Below are positions 63,108-64,000 of a DNA stretch of 64,000 bases, piece after piece. Below the pieces are notes generated by a model. The model searched no databases and was not told the DNA's origin. It saw only the letters and a list, made by a program, of their open reading frames with translations. The DNA comes from Brachionus koreanus (taxonomy: Eukaryota; Rotifera; Eurotatoria; Ploima; Brachionidae): NCBI GenBank assembly GCA_016987375.1, contig PJRA01000263.1, positions 3,681,680 through 3,745,679 of the forward strand. The letters run 5' to 3'. Within the stretch, counting starts at the first letter, position 1; each line of letters starts with the position of its first letter. Made by a program: the position numbers and the translations under genes.

Positions 63108-64000
63108 CTATAATAGATTTTTATAGAAAATGATATTTTATTTTTAGAATTTGAGTTTGAATTTTTACTTTTCCAAATTTTAAATAAATAATAAAAAATA
63201 ATAAAAATAAATTCAGCAAATTTTAGCAATTAATAAGAGAAAAAGCAAAAGTGAAACTTTTTGGGATCAATGATGGTCAATTTTTTTCTTTATTCAAAAT
63301 AACTCTATAGCATATACAGTCTTAGGGTCTTAGAATACTTTAATAAATTAATTTGACCTTTTTTAATTTTAATATTTTTAAAACAAAATAATCAAAATGG
63401 TTAGCTAATAGATTTTATTGTTTAATCATTAATTTATTAAAAGATTTTCTTTTTTTTCAATTGCTGAAATAATTGAAAAATTTCTTGTTTTTTTTCAAAA
63501 GGATCCAACTTAAGTAGTCCCTTGCTTTTTTCAGAAATTCGAAAAAAGCATCAATCATTTTTAATCTTGTGTAAATAGGTCTATAGGTAGATGCTAGGTT
63601 AATCTTTGGCAAATAATTTTTTGTTATCGCTTTTTTTTCCGAAAAAAAAAAAAGAGGGCGAATGTTATTAAGGCTTAATAACTTTGCTATTTTAATAAAA
63701 GGTAAATTATGGGCCATGTTCATTTTTAAAAAGAGATTTTTAAAAAGATGCCTAAAATATTTTTCGTTTAGGATATTAAATTGATTCGGACAAGAAGTTT
63801 TGACGCATTAAAAAAATAATAAAGCATAAGAAATTAAACCATAGCATAATGAATAAAAAGTTAAGATTTTCTTGCGCAAAATTTTTGGAAAGTGAATGGA
63901 ACAATTGGCAAATTTTCGTTTCATTTTCCGGCATTGCTTCAACAAATAATACTTTATACAGCTTTAATGGCTGTATAAAAAAGTTTTTTTAACAAAAAAG
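63108..64000. other. Right edge: ZZEF1 intron or older repeat
   Basis: Upstream exons of ZZEF1 must lie in or beyond this stretch, but I could not place one. A minus-strand open stretch at 63457-63723 has protein-like pieces in two frames (STYRPIYTRLKMIDAFFEFL and KGLLKLDPFEKKQEIFQLF), more like a decayed mobile-element ORF than an exon. A short palindrome atacagctttaatggctgtat is near 63956. Confidence 0.4.

Noticed and set aside
63457..63723. 88-residue minus-strand frame as a ZZEF1 exon
   Set aside because: Protein-like pieces are split over two frames and lack good splice borders; a decayed element is more likely.
1..64000. CRISPR arrays, operons with ribosome binding sites, phage genes
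   Set aside because: The intron-bearing animal genes make prokaryotic features inapplicable, and no regularly spaced direct repeats were seen.

Overview
The window is eukaryotic nuclear DNA, very AT-rich, with animal gene families, introns that are mostly 40-65 nt with GT..AG ends, and a few long repeat-filled introns and spacers. Gene content (ZRANB1/TRABID, paired-class homeobox genes, NR5A/FTZ-F1, KDM3, SSR4, ZDHHC12, ZZEF1, a PDZ-RhoGEF, ATP synthase DAPIT-like genes) marks it as a metazoan. The AT content and compact introns would suit a small invertebrate such as a monogonont rotifer, but the sequence alone does not prove that. A run of 20 N at 19753-19772 shows it comes from a draft assembly. 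Splice junctions given here were placed by hand from GT/AG sites, reading phase and family resemblance.

Left third (1-20 kb): a TTAA-bounded MITE, then ZRANB1 on the plus strand. A tight minus-strand block follows: two tandem paired-like homeobox genes, a short gene joining an eIF4E-binding motif to an extended Tudor domain, a SAM-domain gene whose intron holds a LINE relic, a non-autonomous hAT element, and a ZDHHC12-type palmitoyltransferase.

Middle (20-43 kb): plus-strand genes for a compact KDM3-type JmjC demethylase, a four-finger C2H2 protein, the nuclear receptor NR5A/FTZ-F1, the translocon subunit SSR4 (TRAP-delta), and an unrecognised coiled-coil protein. They are separated by repeat-rich spacers with LINE fragments and MITEs.

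Right third (43-64 kb): 5.7 kb of decayed repeats, a compact PDZ-DH-PH exchange factor, a minus-strand trio of tiny one-transmembrane genes related to ATP synthase subunit k (DAPIT/ATP5MK), and most of ZZEF1, whose 5' end lies beyond the right edge.

The genes do not form one pathway. Local associations are: the homeobox tandem pair, the three DAPIT-like paralogues, and the neighbouring Tudor and SAM genes, whose domain types recur in RNA-granule and scaffold proteins. The strongest candidate for something undescribed is the eIF4E-binding/Tudor gene at 12937-14172.
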